Of a stretch of DNA of 64,000 nucleotides, positions 63,979 through 64,000 are shown piece by piece (position 1 is the stretch's first letter; every line of letters starts with the position of its first letter). The stretch covers positions 62,001 to 126,000 of the forward strand of contig JASJOG010000190.1 of NCBI GenBank assembly GCA_030142905.1, written 5' to 3'. A model generated the notes under the pieces. The model had not been told where the DNA came from, ran no database searches, and saw nothing but the letters and a program-made list of their open reading frames with translations. Source of the DNA: Heliopora coerulea (lineage: Eukaryota > Cnidaria > Anthozoa > Scleralcyonacea > Helioporidae). The position numbers were made by a program, and so were the translations under genes.

Positions 63979-64000
63979 TTCCCCAAAGGGGAAGAACAAC

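Larger units (their letters stand above)
1..64000 (+). repeat. Tandem U2-U1-5S small-RNA gene array invaded by retrotransposons
   Basis: The same gene order recurs across the whole window: U2 snRNA, a spacer of about 380 bp, U1 snRNA, a spacer of about 155-167 bp, 5S rRNA, a spacer of about 110 bp, then U2 again. Without its insertion each unit is about 1.1 kb. All genes and all insertions lie on the + strand. Thirteen 5S genes, thirteen U1 loci and fourteen U2 loci are seen. Every U2 locus and one U1 locus carry a retrotransposon, so unit length ranges from about 2.8 to 10 kb. Confidence 0.95.

Noticed and set aside
1..64000. LTR retrotransposon, CRISPR array or bacterial mobile element.
   Set aside because: No LTRs, protease or integrase are seen; the genes are eukaryotic snRNAs and non-LTR ORFs, and the repeats have unit lengths of kilobases.

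Overview
The window is a eukaryotic, most likely invertebrate animal, tandem array of small-RNA genes that is almost completely filled with site-specific non-LTR retrotransposons. The basic array unit is about 1.1 kb and holds U2 snRNA, U1 snRNA and 5S rRNA, all on the + strand. Animal origin is suggested by the 5S sequence (typical metazoan boxes A and C, TATA-like box at about -30) and by spliceosomal U1 and U2 with their Sm sites. The phylum cannot be fixed from this sequence.

Thirteen 5S genes and thirteen U1 loci are present. All fourteen U2 loci seen are interrupted at the same place, between U2 nt 22 and 23, by a retrotransposon in the same orientation. Not one intact U2 gene is visible. 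One U1 locus is also interrupted, at U1 nt 18/19, by a related but clearly diverged element with a 16-bp target-site duplication.

Two kinds of element sit in U2. Full-length elements F1 (2839-8898), F2 (10009-16279), F3 (33317-39338) and its copy F3b (46319-52340) encode ORF1 (RRM-like fold plus CCHC knuckle) and ORF2 (APE endonuclease, reverse transcriptase, C-terminal Cys/His motif). This layout fits the Tx1 group, which includes the U2-specific Keno elements. Ten short elements of 1.7-1.8 kb (S1-S7 and duplicate copies) encode only an intact ORF1-type protein of about 430-500 aa and no ORF2. The U1 element FU1 (19619-26844) has a 794-aa ORF1 and a 1186-aa ORF2.

Long and short elements share RNA structures rather than just sequence. 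At the 5' end is a two-part stem-loop with compensatory changes in every family, the U1 element included. Near the 3' end of the U2 elements is a three-way junction with compensatory changes. Most families also have a terminal hairpin carrying UUGCAC or AUUGCAC, which resembles the U1A/U2B'' protein binding loop of U1 and U2. The first 15-40 nt of most U2 elements can pair with the 22-nt U2 leader that precedes them, which suggests co-transcription from the U2 promoter. Together these suggest that ORF2 proteins of full-length elements mobilise the ORF1-only elements in trans.

From about 29.6 kb a 13,002-bp block (S4, F3, S5 plus three array units) is tandemly duplicated without any difference in the stretches compared, and a third partial copy ends exactly at the U2/element junction at 59320. 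The window ends in an ordinary array unit after S7.
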